Below are positions 36,501 to 46,946 of a DNA stretch of 64,000 nucleotides, one piece after another. Origin of the DNA: Telopea speciosissima (taxonomy: Eukaryota; Streptophyta; Magnoliopsida; Proteales; Proteaceae). Within the stretch, counting starts at the first letter, position 1. Each line of letters starts with the position of its first letter. A model generated the notes under the pieces. That model searched no databases, was not told the DNA's origin, and worked only from the letters and a program-made list of their open reading frames with translations. A program made the position numbers and the translations under genes. The DNA lies in contig NC_057925.1 of assembly GCF_018873765.1 (NCBI RefSeq), forward strand, positions 884,927 to 948,926. The letters are read 5' to 3'.

Positions 36501-37297
36501 TAAAAATAAATGGTCCAAGGAACAATCATACCTGATATGGAGAACCCTGGATTTAGACAACGGAGGAAAAGATAGCGGCGGTACAGCGGAGTCGACACTC
36601 GTGGTGCTTGTTGGCACAGGTCGCTGTCTGTTGGCGCAGGTCACTGGCACTGGCTGCTGGTACGGTCACTTGCGGCTTCTCCCTTTTTTTTTTTTTTTTA
36701 ATTAGGCAATCAACCAATTAAAAACTTTGAAGAGAAGTCTCTGCCAACGTACTCTGTCAAAAGCTGCTTTTGATTTGCATTTTTTTTTTTAATCAAATCA
36801 GAGAAAGCATTAATGTCCTTTCAAATCAAAAGTTTATGAGAAAGGATAAAACCCTTTTCAAATAAAAAAAGGTAATCAATGCTTTTTAGAAGCTGCCAAC
36901 GTTTACTTTTTTTTTTTTTTACAAGCAAAGCAATCAATTACTTCCTCTTTATACAATGGATTTTGCAGGTGGCAGATGCCAATCGCCAAAACTGAGAGTG
37001 AAGCCGAATGCTAAAACCGATGAGGTAATCAATGCCTTGATCCACAGCCTTGGATAGGTAATCAATTCCTTGATCCACAGTGTAGAAACACGATTCTGTT
37101 TTCTAAAAACAAAATCGAAGTCGATCATACAAATCGATCAACAAACCAGAAGTGATATGTACGAATGTTGATCCCTCAAAAGAAAAACGATCAATCACAT
37201 CGAAATTGATTGGAGAAAATCACCGAAGCCGAATGTTAATCCGAAATCCAAAGCAGATCATGATCGCAGGGAAACGAAAAACCTAATGCTTTAAGAT

Positions 37298-37514
37298 TGT
37301 TAGGGTTAGGGTTTAAGCACAAGGTTGCTTAAAGCATTACACCCCGAGTATCTAGTTTGGAATACCCAGACTGCTGCCTCCAGCTAGTATATATTGGAAA
37401 ATTAGGATTTAGGTCAGATGGGCTAGTTACTAGATTGCCCCTCACAGCCTGGACATTAATACAAGTAGAATTATATTAGAACATATGAAGGGATATTACA
37501 TAAATACCCTTACA
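37298..37514 (-). repeat. copia-2 right LTR (5' LTR)
   Basis: 217 bp, TGTTAGGGTTAGGG...CCCTTACA. It is followed unusually by the element's own polypurine-tract region (ATCTCCTCC). Confidence 0.92.
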
Positions 37515-37660
37515 ATCTCCTCCTATGTTCTACATATATCCACCACACATGGATAGAAACCATTGTTCAATCAATAATTGAATCAATATAAATTGAATAA
37601 GTTGAATGTCAATAATCCAATAAATCAAATAAGTAAACTTCAAGAAATAAAACTAAGGTT
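37515..37660 (-). repeat. partial copia-2 3' interior beyond the LTR
   Basis: Matches 22712-22865 (ATCTCCTCCTATGTTC...AAATAAAACTA). This leaves LTR-interior-LTR-partial interior, the product expected from unequal recombination or a truncated tandem insertion. Confidence 0.8.
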
Positions 37661-37983
37661 ACATTTGCCTTATTTAGGGAGTTTTAATGAGATACTTCAA
37701 ACAATCTTTTTGGGCATATTTTTCATTACCTTTGTGAAATAACGATGTGCATTGCATATCACCATCTTGTATAGTTAGAATGACTGACTGATAGGTTTGA
37801 TTAATAACTAAAAATTAATGTTCAATGAAAATGCTTGATTTTTAGCGATTGGTAAGAATACTTGGTTGATTAGAAAATGCAATGGCTAAGAAGAATGTCC
37901 AGTTAAATGTTTTTTATATCTTTATATCATAATGCGATTTCCTTAAAAGAAATTACGACACATACAATGAAAAATCCTATAAG
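37661..37983. repeat. 5' flank of ZF-HD copy A, duplicate of 41774-42120
   Basis: ACATTTGCCTTATTTAGGGA onward matches the region upstream of ZF-HD copy B (41774-42120) up to AATCCTATAAG. It is therefore the original promoter side of copy A, now about 15 kb from the rest of that gene. Confidence 0.85.
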
Positions 37984-38018
37984 AGCACCAAGATGCATCA
38001 GAATATCCTTCCAAAGTT
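37983..38018 (-). repeat. 36-bp stray copy of copia-2 RNase H region
   Basis: GAGCACCAAGATGCATCAGA and the next 16 bases are identical to 24023-24058. They lie exactly where homology between the two duplicated flanks ends. Confidence 0.8.
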
Positions 38019-38977
38019 AGCATTCTTTTTACCATATAGGCATTGGTTTGTGTCTAGGCACAGGAACCACGTTAACCACACGACCGGTTAGCTTTCTTTT
38101 TCCCATATTAAGAAATTGAATAGTTGTATTACTCGCTCTCTTTTTAAGTTGAAGGTAATTTAGTTTTCTACGTTCTCTCCCTTCTTCATTCTTCTTCTAC
38201 CACCTACTGCTCACCTTCTTGTTTACAACAATAGTTTGACTGGCAAAAACTATTGCACATACTCAAAGTTACGGAGAAGAGGCCATTATGATGGAAAGGG
38301 CATCTGCAACACTAATGGTGTGTATCTTTCTTTTCTTATGACTTCACATTAGAAATCCAATAGTGGCAGCAAAACACTTGCTTATACCCCATTGGCCAAG
38401 TTTGTTGGCAAAACACTCACCCTTAATGCAAAACAACCTAAGAAGATGTATTGTGGATGATTGGGATGGATCCATACATAGACGACTTGTTTGTTTTGTT
38501 TTTCGTTTCCCATTCAACCTGCTTTATGAATGAATATATGTCCCATATATGCATGCATGCATGCTATATGTTAGTACTTGTAGTTCTCTTACAGTACTTT
38601 ATGGTCATGACGATTCTCCAATATGTATATATGGTAGTTATAGCCATCCGTCTAAGTTGTCGATTTCTTTCGAAATGGAAGGATTTTTGTTTCATATCTA
38701 TCTGCCCATTTGCATAATATTTGTCTTGATTTGTATCTTGCATGCAGTTTAGGATTCATGTAGCTTCCTGCATCGGCGCTTCTTACATGTTTCCCTTCCT
38801 TACATGATTTCACCATTAGAAATAGAATTTCCATCCATTAAGGCTTATGTCTTCGTTTATCCACTTGTGTGGTATCCTACATAACATATCAATTGTGTTA
38901 CACATTATTTTATTTTAATTTTCATGTATATTAACCATGTAGCCAAATACTTTAGGTATGTTTTCTCTACTCCCTCT
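38019..38977. other. intergenic, no gene seen
   Basis: AT-rich. The short frames at 38451-38752 lack recognisable domains. A TGTCTAGGCACAGGAACCACG block near 38050 recalls 4141-4165. Confidence 0.4.
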
Positions 38978-38986
38978 TTATTTTAA

Positions 38987-39155
38987 GGGAAAAAGATCTC
39001 TGTCCGGGAGTGTGGCCTACGCCATCACTCCCATGAGTCTATCTCTCTCCTCCCCATGTGAAAAGACACCTCTGCCACCTTGTTTTAAGGAGGAGAGAGA
39101 TAGACTCATGGGAGTGCTGGCGTAGGCCACACTCTCGTACAGAAAACTACTTCCC
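38987..39155. mobile_element. Mutator-type MITE (MITE-1) with 9-bp target duplication
   Basis: The 169-bp element starts GGGAAAAAGATCTCTG. Its ends form an inverted repeat: AGTGTGGCCTACGCC near the left end recurs as its complement near the right, and ACTCCCATGAGTCTATCTCT matches the complement of AGAGATAGACTCATGGGAGT. The flanking TTATTTTAA at 38978-38986 and 39156-39164 is a 9-bp duplication, typical of MULE-derived elements. Confidence 0.88.
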
Positions 39156-39164
39156 TTATTTTAA

Positions 39165-40690
39165 TTTCATGTATACTAATCGTTGTCTTACATCCAAACC
39201 TCCGGTATGTACGTACATTCTAATCCCACTTACCTTTTTGTATTTATTCCTGTGCTTTATTTCATTTTAAACATGTTATATTGTTAATTTAGCTAAGTAA
39301 TAGAAATTCTGGCTTAGCCGGGTAGACCGGGGTGCCAAATACCTTTCCCAGACCGATGGACTAATACGTCCCAAATGGGCGGATAATTTTCTTTTTTTTT
39401 GGGGATCCTAGACCCTTATTCTAGGAAAAATTATTGCCCCCAGTACTGGGGGCGATAAAGATCCTTATTCTAGGTGGTGACTCCAACATTCAATTTACTT
39501 CCATTCTCTCAAAAGAGGAGTGAAGTGGAGGACGTGTGGCGATCGCTCGTGATGGTATTGTCCTCACAAATCCCTTTCCCCTGACTTCTTCTCCAAATCA
39601 AGCATTCCCTTTCCTTCCCTTTCTCAAAATAGGGAAAGCTTTCTCTTTAATCTTCACCTTCTTTTAAGATTAAGAAACCTCCATTGTTTATTCTCTATAT
39701 TAGTCACAAGCATTTTTGTCTTTCCTTGGGGATTGCAAATCTAATTTGAGGTCGAACGAAAACATAGCAGTTGGGGGAAGAAGAAATTTGGCACTGCATT
39801 GAAGCAATTACCGCTTCAACAACAAATAAAAAAAAAAAATCTTATCCCTAATGTGTAAATTGCAAGAACTATCTTCTTCAACTAGGATTTTGCACCTGAT
39901 ATCATATTTGCTACTATAATAATCATAGGTAGATTGTAAAATTTGGGTTTAAAACTCAGAATCTTTTTTTTTTTTTGTGTTGGATCTGTACTCAAAAGCT
40001 ACGCTCACTTACAGATGCAAAGTGGGCGTTCGAAGAAATGTCTGATCGAAGCTTGGTTTTATGATTTCACAATCTAATAGAAATGGGTTTAACCAACTCT
40101 GCAGCAGCCTTAACAATGATAATATCATCATTCATGTCTTGTTTCCAAAATTTTCAACGATCACTGCTTCAAATGCATTAAAATTTTCATCATTCATGTC
40201 CTGTTTCCAAAATTTTGATTCAAAATTTTCAAAATGCATTATCTAATTGAAATTAGTATGCCTTGTAGCCTTTATCGAGTTAGTTTGGTACACTTTGATT
40301 TTATCCTTTTCTTAAAGGGATTTTCCTAACTTGTAGTAACCTTTTAGCCCATTACATTAAGCACTTACCAATTAATAAGAATAATTACTACTTATTTTGG
40401 AGTTTTTTGTTCAATTAGAATGTTATTATCCATTATCTAACACCTCACATTTAATATATATAAATGGAATAAAAACTCATAACAAGAAAATTAAGGATAG
40501 ATTTTGATGGAAACATATGAGATTTACACTGTCCAACAATGACTCCAAGAGGAGATGGAGAGATACAAAATTATATTAGATTTATCCCTTAAAGAAAAGC
40601 ATTCATATAACATTCACCCTAGAGGATGAGAATGCTTCACTAATTTCACTAGCAGATAAAGAGAGTGATAGGGGGAGAGGGTGTAATCAC
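39165..40690. other. intergenic, no gene seen
   Basis: AT-rich. It contains a small hairpin around TTGCCCCCAGTACTGGGGGC near 39436 and a short repeated phrase (CATTCATGTC..GTTTCCAAAATTTT) at 40130-40155 and 40190-40217. Confidence 0.45.
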
Positions 40691-41015
40691 CAGCTTCTTC
40701 ATCCTCTGTGACATGATCATCTCTATTACTAAATTGATACATAAAAGACTGGAAACTATAAAATCTACCTTGTGATTTTTGCAAACATTACATTCCATTG
40801 TTAAATTGATATCTAACCACCCCCCCCCCTAAAAACAAACCTAATACTGGGCCTACAACCAAATACCCAATAAAACACACACACACACACACATAAAGAG
40901 AGAGAGGGCTATATATGCCACATGGCAGATTATTGGCTCCCCAAAAGCATTTTGAAACGGTTGTTAACTTGGCAAAACAAGTGAGGCACTATCCGTAACC
41001 GACTAAGAGTCATCT

Positions 41016-41585
41016 TCAACATCTCCGGTTGAGCTTCTTCTTGTTGTCGAGCCAGACTCTGAAGGCCTTTGTGGGCACCCCAATTTGCTCACAGAACCGG
41101 TTGGTATCATCCCATCTCTCTCTACGCATCCTCCACCCAAGACTATTTGCAAATGAAACCATGCATTGCCTCTGCTCGTCCGTAAACCTCGTCTTTGTCC
41201 TCTTCGAACTACCCATCTGCTCAACCACCTCTCCTTCTTCTTGTTGTTGTTGCTGTTGATGCACTGTCACCTGGAGGAGTACTACCAGCTTCTTCTATTC
41301 CTCCTCTTCCTCTGCGTCATCATCATTGACTTCCACCACCTCAGCTTTAATTTGCACCATGCTTCTGCTACCTTCTCCCCTGCCACCATCACCATGACCA
41401 CCACCAGTATTGCCCACCACAACCATCTTCTTGTGGAAGCTTAGGTGGTACCCACATGCGACACAGTAAGAGCCATCGTTAGTTGGGAAGAATTCTCTGC
41501 AGCCATCGGTGGCATGACCACCAAGCTTTGCCGTATGATTTCTCATGCAGGTACCATACACAAACTTTTGCTTGGGGTTCTCCAT
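41016..41585 (-). CDS. ZF-HD homeodomain protein, copy B, with an in-frame stop that leaves a mini-zinc-finger protein
   Basis: From ATG at 41585 the first 96 codons (to TAG at 41295-41297) encode a ZF-HD zinc finger: FVYGTCMRNHTAKLGGHATD, then GCREFFPTNDGSYCVACGYH and LSFHKK. All eight expected ligands are visible (C13, H17, H24, C29, C41, C44, H47, H51), then a Gly-rich and acidic tail. The same frame continues after the stop through a short glutamine run into the homeodomain (TRFTDEQRQCMVSFANSLGW, RFCEQIGVPTKAFRVWLDNK), ending KLNRRC. ZF-HD proteins are plant transcription factors, normally intronless as here, dimerising through the finger and binding DNA through the homeodomain. The single TAG removes the DNA-binding half and leaves the layout of a MIF (mini zinc finger) inhibitor. 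It may be a pseudogene, a sequencing error, or a functional truncated protein. Confidence 0.75.
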
Positions 41586-41773
41586 ACTTAATTTACTTAT
41601 TATTAAAAGCTTGAATCTGCATTCTGAAATTTCTCTAAGTCACATTATATATTGTTGTGTCCTTGGAGTTAATGCTGTTGTAATTAACTTACTTTTCGCT
41701 TCGTGATAGGGGGTTAAAGCAAAGAAGACGGTTATTAATTTGCTTTGACTTTATTAATAATTATCTGTCGGTT

Positions 41774-42120
41774 ACATTTGCCTTATTTAGGGAGCTTTTA
41801 ATGAGATACTTCAAACAATCTTTTTGGGCATATTTTTTATTACCTTTGTGAAATAAAGATGTGCATTCCATATCACCATCTTGTATAGTTAGAATGACAA
41901 ATTGATAGGTTTGATTAATAAGTAAAAAATAATATTCAATGAAAATGCTTGATTTTTTTCAAGAAAAATGCTTGATTTTTAGCAATTGATAAGAATGCTT
42001 GGTTGATTAGAAAATGCGATGGCTAAGAAGAATTTTCAGTTGAATGTTTTTTTAAATCTTTCTATAATATGCGATTTTCTTAAATGAAATTACGACACAT
42101 ACAATGGAAAATCCTATAAG
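41774..42120. repeat. 5' flank of ZF-HD copy B, duplicate of 37661-37983
   Basis: Collinear match to the copy-A flank with scattered substitutions and an extra TTTTTTCAAGAAAAATGCTTGA-like insertion near 41955. It ends as the minisatellite begins. Confidence 0.85.
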
Positions 42121-42720
42121 AATGTTTCAATCGAAAACTCAACGGATAAGAATGTCTGATCATATGTCTCTCATAAATTTTTGTTGTGTCGCAATTTTTT
42201 TAGATGAAATTGTTATGCACGTAAAACGCGTTGGCTAAGAATACTATTCAGTTGAATGTGTTTGATACCCTTTCCTATTGTGATTTTTACCAATGAAATT
42301 AGGACAAATACTTTCATCGACAGATAAGAATGTTAAATCAAATGTTTCTAACAACTTTTGGTTGAAATTATTATGCGCGTAAAATGCGATGGCTAAGAAT
42401 AATGTTCAGTTGAATGTCTATGATGTCTTTCATATTGCGATTTTCTTTAGTTAAATTACAATACATGCTTTCAATCGAAAACTCAACGGATTTGAATGTT
42501 GAATCAACTATCTCTGACAACTTTTGGATGAAATTGTTATGCGCGTAAAATTCTATGGCTTAGAATAATGTTCAGTTGAATGTCTTTGATGCCTATCATA
42601 TTGAAGTTACGACACATGTTTTCCGTAAAAAAGATTCAACGGATAAGAATGTCTAATCAAATCTCTGACACTTTTTGATTGTGTTGCAACTTTCTTGGAT
42701 GAAATCGTTATACATGTAGA
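41995..42720. repeat. degenerate minisatellite, units of about 160-210 bp
   Basis: The phrase ATGGCTAAGAA..TTCAGTTGAATGT recurs at about 42019, 42231, 42389 and 42555. Between copies are AAACTCAACGGATAAGAATG and ATGAAATTGTTATGCGCGTA. Spacings of about 212, 158 and 166 bp indicate four to five diverged head-to-tail units. Copy A has only the first. Confidence 0.8.
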
Positions 42721-43330
42721 ACCATTAATAACTACATTTAATCCGATGATCATGGTAAATTGAGAAAATCTGATAATTGTAGTATTATTAGTGATGATAT
42801 TTCTTAGGTGTCATTAAGTAATTTTATTAGTCAAATCAATCAAGAGGGACGATCGAGGGTCTCTAACACATGGCGCTGAATTGCAACGTTCTCAATAAAA
42901 TTAATAATGTTACAAAGATTAGGGAGTGATGTGTGATCGACACTTTCCATTAAGACTTAAAAGGAAAAGTTTACAAGATAGTTATGAAACAAACAACATG
43001 TTAGGAAAAAAGGAATATTTGACATCAATTCATATAGGAAAGACTAAGGGCAATTTTGGAAGTTGCTAAAACCTTGCACGCAATGGTTAGGCTGTATATA
43101 GAGATATATAGCCGAACTCTAGTGTGCGCAACATAACGAAATCATGGCCACCCTCTTGTTTCAACTAACATTCTCAAAAAAATATAGATGTATTTAACGA
43201 ACCAACAAAGTTTCAATCAACATTCTCAAAAAAATAAAATAATGAATCAAGCAAAGGGATGGATTAAAATGAAGTTACCAGCAGACCACAAACCAAAGAT
43301 GAGGTGTTTTGCTCTTCAAAACCATTGAAG
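42721..43330. other. intergenic, no gene seen
   Basis: AT-rich. No frame or element was recognised. Confidence 0.45.
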
Positions 43331-43620
43331 AAGACAACCCAGTGAAATCGAAGAAGAACGTTACTAGACCAATTACGATTCTTAAGAAATCCCAAAAAAA
43401 TCACAAAGCATGATCATATTGGTGAAATCAAAGAAGAACGAAACCAAATCAGTTAGGGGTTCTGAAGAAATCCGCAAAAAATCATAAAGCATGATCATAT
43501 TAATGAAATCGCAGAAGAACAATACCAGACCAATTAGGGTTCTTAAGAAATCCCCAAAAAATTGCAAAGCATGATCAACCCAACCCAGTGAAATTCACAT
43601 AAGAATGATACCAAACCTGT
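43331..43620. repeat. 80-bp tandem repeat, about 3.5 units
   Basis: GCATGATCA recurs at 43408, 43489 and 43569. Each unit contains TTAAGAAATCC-, AAATCGAAGAAGAAC- and ACCAATTAGGGTT-like phrases. Confidence 0.85.
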
Positions 43621-43849
43621 TAGGATTTATACCAGTAAGGTGAGGTAGAGAACTTTTCGAGCAATAGGGTGTCTATTCCACCAGAGATGTAGAAGAAAGT
43701 AACCGCGCTAGCTCCAAGCTACTGGGAGTAGACCACCAGAGGAAATCTAGTTTCATTTCTTCTGAAGCTCGGAATTATAATGGAAGGAACTATTGAGCGA
43801 GGAATGGACCAAAAATGAGGATTTTGAAATCCAATTTGGGGATTCTATA

Positions 43850-44545
43850 ATCGAAAATCTGAATTCGATCCGCATCCGTATCCCGTTTAAGGGCATCCGT
43901 ATTCGATTAGAGATATCCAGAAAAAAATCCGAATACTCCGATAAAAATCCAAATCCGAATACTTAATTATAAAAAATTAAGTAAATAACGATTTTGAGGG
44001 TTTTTGAAGATTCAACAGGTTCTAGAATATGAGGCGAAGAGAATCATGATCTAAAACTATGGATTGAGAGTGAATTGTATCCACTAGGGGGAGGAAGGTC
44101 CGGGTTACACAATGCAGAGGTGTAAACGGATGGTCGAAAATCCGAATTTGATCCGCATCTGAATCCATCCGAATCCGTTTAGAGGTATTCGTATTCGACT
44201 AGGAAATATCCGAATCCGATTACATCCGATCCATATCCAAGCCGAATCCGATCCGTTTACAGGCCTAGGTAATTTTAGATCCAACAAACAAAATGGGTCT
44301 GAGTAAGGCTGCAACAGGTTTGGGTTGGGCCTGGATTTTTAAAACCCTAGTCCAACCCTAAGTCCCCTTAGTTGGGTCCAGGCCCTGTCCGATCCCACCT
44401 TAGGGCCTGAAAAATCCAACCCTAACTCAGGGTTAGAAATTTTCAATCCTGACCCGCCCTTAGGGCCAGGGTATCTCAGCCCAGGCCCTGTTTGGGCTCA
44501 AGGCGGGTTCAGGCCGATAGGACCAAACTTGTACCCCTAGGTTTG
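43850..44545. repeat. MITE-like debris (ATCCGAATCCG-rich and GGGCC/AGGCCC-rich blocks)
   Basis: Two ATCCGAATCCG-rich blocks lie at 43855-43975 and 44117-44270. The second is bounded by GGTGTAAACGGAT and its imperfect complement ATCCGTTTACAGGCC, which suggests an hAT-like MITE. A third block at 44300-44540 is rich in CAGGCCC/GGGCCTG. No clear target duplications were found. Confidence 0.4.
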
Positions 44546-45919
44546 AGGCACTCAAATGGGGGCAAACTCATCTCAATTGCACGATTCTCAAATGCCAAGA
44601 GTCACCCTCTGGTGCCCGCACTGCACCGTACTGGCAGATATGGGCACACCGGAGACGATTTTTATCCAAAAAATACATGTCATAGTTTGGGAAATAATAC
44701 AGGAAACTCTGGTGAAGAAATTAGGTTCCAGAGATAGTGTATCAATTTGACAGCCACCATGACAGCAGGTATAAATACCAATAAACTCACCAATTCTAAT
44801 TTTGCAGGGAATTAATATTGTCCCTTGTTTTTTTCTTCTACCACCTCTTCCGATTGGTTTATATAATTTTTTAGGGTTTCTTCATTTTCAGTGGCAAAAG
44901 AAAGAAAAGGAAGAGATTATACAGGTTTTCTGGGGGTTTGGTGGGGAAGATTAAAACACGAGTTCATTCTTTCTTTGTCAAATTTCAAATTGAATAATTT
45001 TGTTCAAATTAGCTGTCTATGAATACAGAAGAATTGCACATTAGCTTGCTTCTTGGACTTATTGTTCCATATATTTGGCTTTTATCTCTTAACTTGGTTT
45101 TAATCTATTCTGTAGCATAACACAAATAAAGTAACAAAGAATGCAGGAAAGGATACGGACTACGAATGAGGCTTGGAATCATTCTTGATTCTTTTTCTTC
45201 CTCGTCTTTCCTCATTTTTTTTGTTTCAAGAAAACCGTCCCTCTGAATCCTAAGAAGTGATAGGAATAGTTTGTCATGGAAATGGAGGATTAGGTGAGAT
45301 GGAAGAGTCTGCTGCATTTTCAAGAAGGACACGGTCGAGACGATGCCGCTTCTGTAATGTAAGGAACGGACATATAATGGGATTGCTAGCAATGGGTTCT
45401 CTTTTAACAACACCCCCCCCCCCCCCAAAAAAAAAAAAAATACAAAAAAAGACCAGGGATAGTTTATTTGGTCTCTCAACTTCCAGAGATTATTGGTGGA
45501 CATGGCTGAAGAGATGATTATAGGTTTCTTTATATGTTTTTTGTTAGGGACTTGGGTCTCATCTTCAAAAACTAACCGTTAAGGAGAGGGTATCCAAGTT
45601 CCTGTTAACCCACTCACATCTTCTTTCATATCCGATGTGAGACTATGGATATCCCAACATTTTTGTGGATTAATTTTATGGAAAGACATTCTGTCAAGGT
45701 TTTTCCATATAACGCTCGCTGGCGATACTCTGTTTTCTGGGCAGAATTGAGATTTGATTTTTCTGTGCATCCAGTCAGCATGTCTATCTGAGATTTTGAG
45801 GTTTTAGAGAGGCCAAAGTGAGCAAAGACTGCAATACTTATCTTCGCTGGAGATGACAATGTTCGTTTCAGCCGAAGTTTGGAGGAGACGGCTTGGAAAT
45901 CGTTGGAGATGCTTGGTTA
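44546..45919. other. intergenic, no gene seen
   Basis: Short frames at 44492-44750 and 45105-45517 lack recognisable domains. A poly(C) tract followed by poly(A) lies at 45413-45439. TGTTAGGGACTTGGGTC at 45543 followed by CACATC/GATGTG phrases resembles a terminal part of small plant LTR elements, but no partner was found. Confidence 0.4.
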
Positions 45920-46137
45920 TGTAAGGGTATTTATGTAATATCCCTTCATATGTTCTAATATAATCTTACTTGTATTAATGCTCAGGCTGTGAGGGACAAT
46001 CTAGTAATTAACCCATTTGACCTAAACCCTAGTTTTTCTATATATACTAGCTGGAGGCAGCAGTCTGGATATTCCAAACTACATACTCACGGTGTAATGT
46101 TTTAAGCAACCTTGTGCTTAAACCCTAAACCCTAACA
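45920..46137 (+). repeat. copia-3 5' LTR
   Basis: 218 bp, TGTAAGGGTATTT...CCCTAACA. It contains a TATATATACTAG phrase and two CCCTAAACCCTA-like telomere-type repeats at its end. Confidence 0.94.
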
Positions 46138-46946
46138 ATCTTAAAGCATTAGATTACTTATGTTCCCTCTTTGATCGGCTTTAGAATTTGTAAATTTATG
46201 TGATTGACTTTTGGTGATCGAATCCACGGTAATGGCCTCTTAAGAGATCTATTTTTTCGTAATTGGTTTCACGGAATCGTGTTCACGTTTTGGGGTTGCC
46301 CATGTGATCGACAAAAGAATTCTGCAGGTATTTTTTTGTCAACAGCTTGTTTTGATCGTTCGATTCAAAGAACAGAAAAACAAAAAAAAAAAATCAAAAG
46401 TCTCGTGCGTCACGGTTCTATTCCTTGAAGAGATTGGTTTTGGTGCATTCATTGCTTTTCTTTTTTATTAAAGAAAGTTAATTGTTTGATTAAACAATTA
46501 TATAAAAGGACAAAATGATTCTGCAACAATTCCTTATGTTGTAAGAAAGCTCTTCTCAATAGGGTTTTGGCTGATTTAAAAAAAAAAAAAGAAGTCTGCA
46601 ATCAGCTTTTGATCTTTGTCTCTATTCACAAGGAAAGCTTTGAATTTTGAAAGAAGACAAAAGAGTGAAAAGCATTGTTGATTTGATTTGACTTGAAAAA
46701 AAAAAAAAAAATGGGGTTTTACAGAATACGGATTTTGCAGAGTACATTAGCAGAAATTTTTTTCTCTTGGGTTCGGCCATTACCTGCGTGTAGCCAATAC
46801 CCGCATTAGCGTCGACACCACTACAACTTTGCGATTCTTTTCTCCGCTGTCTAAATTCAGAGTTCTCCATCTTAGGTGTGACTGTTCCTTGAGTATTTAT
46901 TTTTTATTTGAATTTTTCCTTAGGCATATAAACAAATCACTTAGGA

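Larger units (their letters stand above)
22495..37514 (-). mobile_element. Ty1/copia LTR retrotransposon (copia-2), split by a nested 9.2-kb element
   Basis: The LTRs at 22495-22711 and 37298-37514 are 217 bp each and match the LTRs of copia-3. The nested element occupies 24305-33521; without it and one CATAG copy the length is about 5.8 kb, close to copia-3 at 5.95 kb. RNase H lies left of the nested element; RT, integrase, protease and gag lie right of it. There is no target duplication. Beyond the right LTR, 37515-37660 repeats the element's own 3' interior (compare 22712-22865), so the right end is a rearranged tandem remnant, and GGTT joins it to gene-copy-A flank DNA. Confidence 0.92.

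Noticed and set aside
44114-44272. hAT-like MITE with GGTGTAAACGGAT ends
   Set aside because: The inverted ends are imperfect and no 8-bp duplication could be confirmed; kept only as a low-confidence repeat.
45543-45860. TGTTAGGGAC...CACATC block as a small LTR (SMART/TRIM type)
   Set aside because: No second terminal copy, primer site or target duplication was found.
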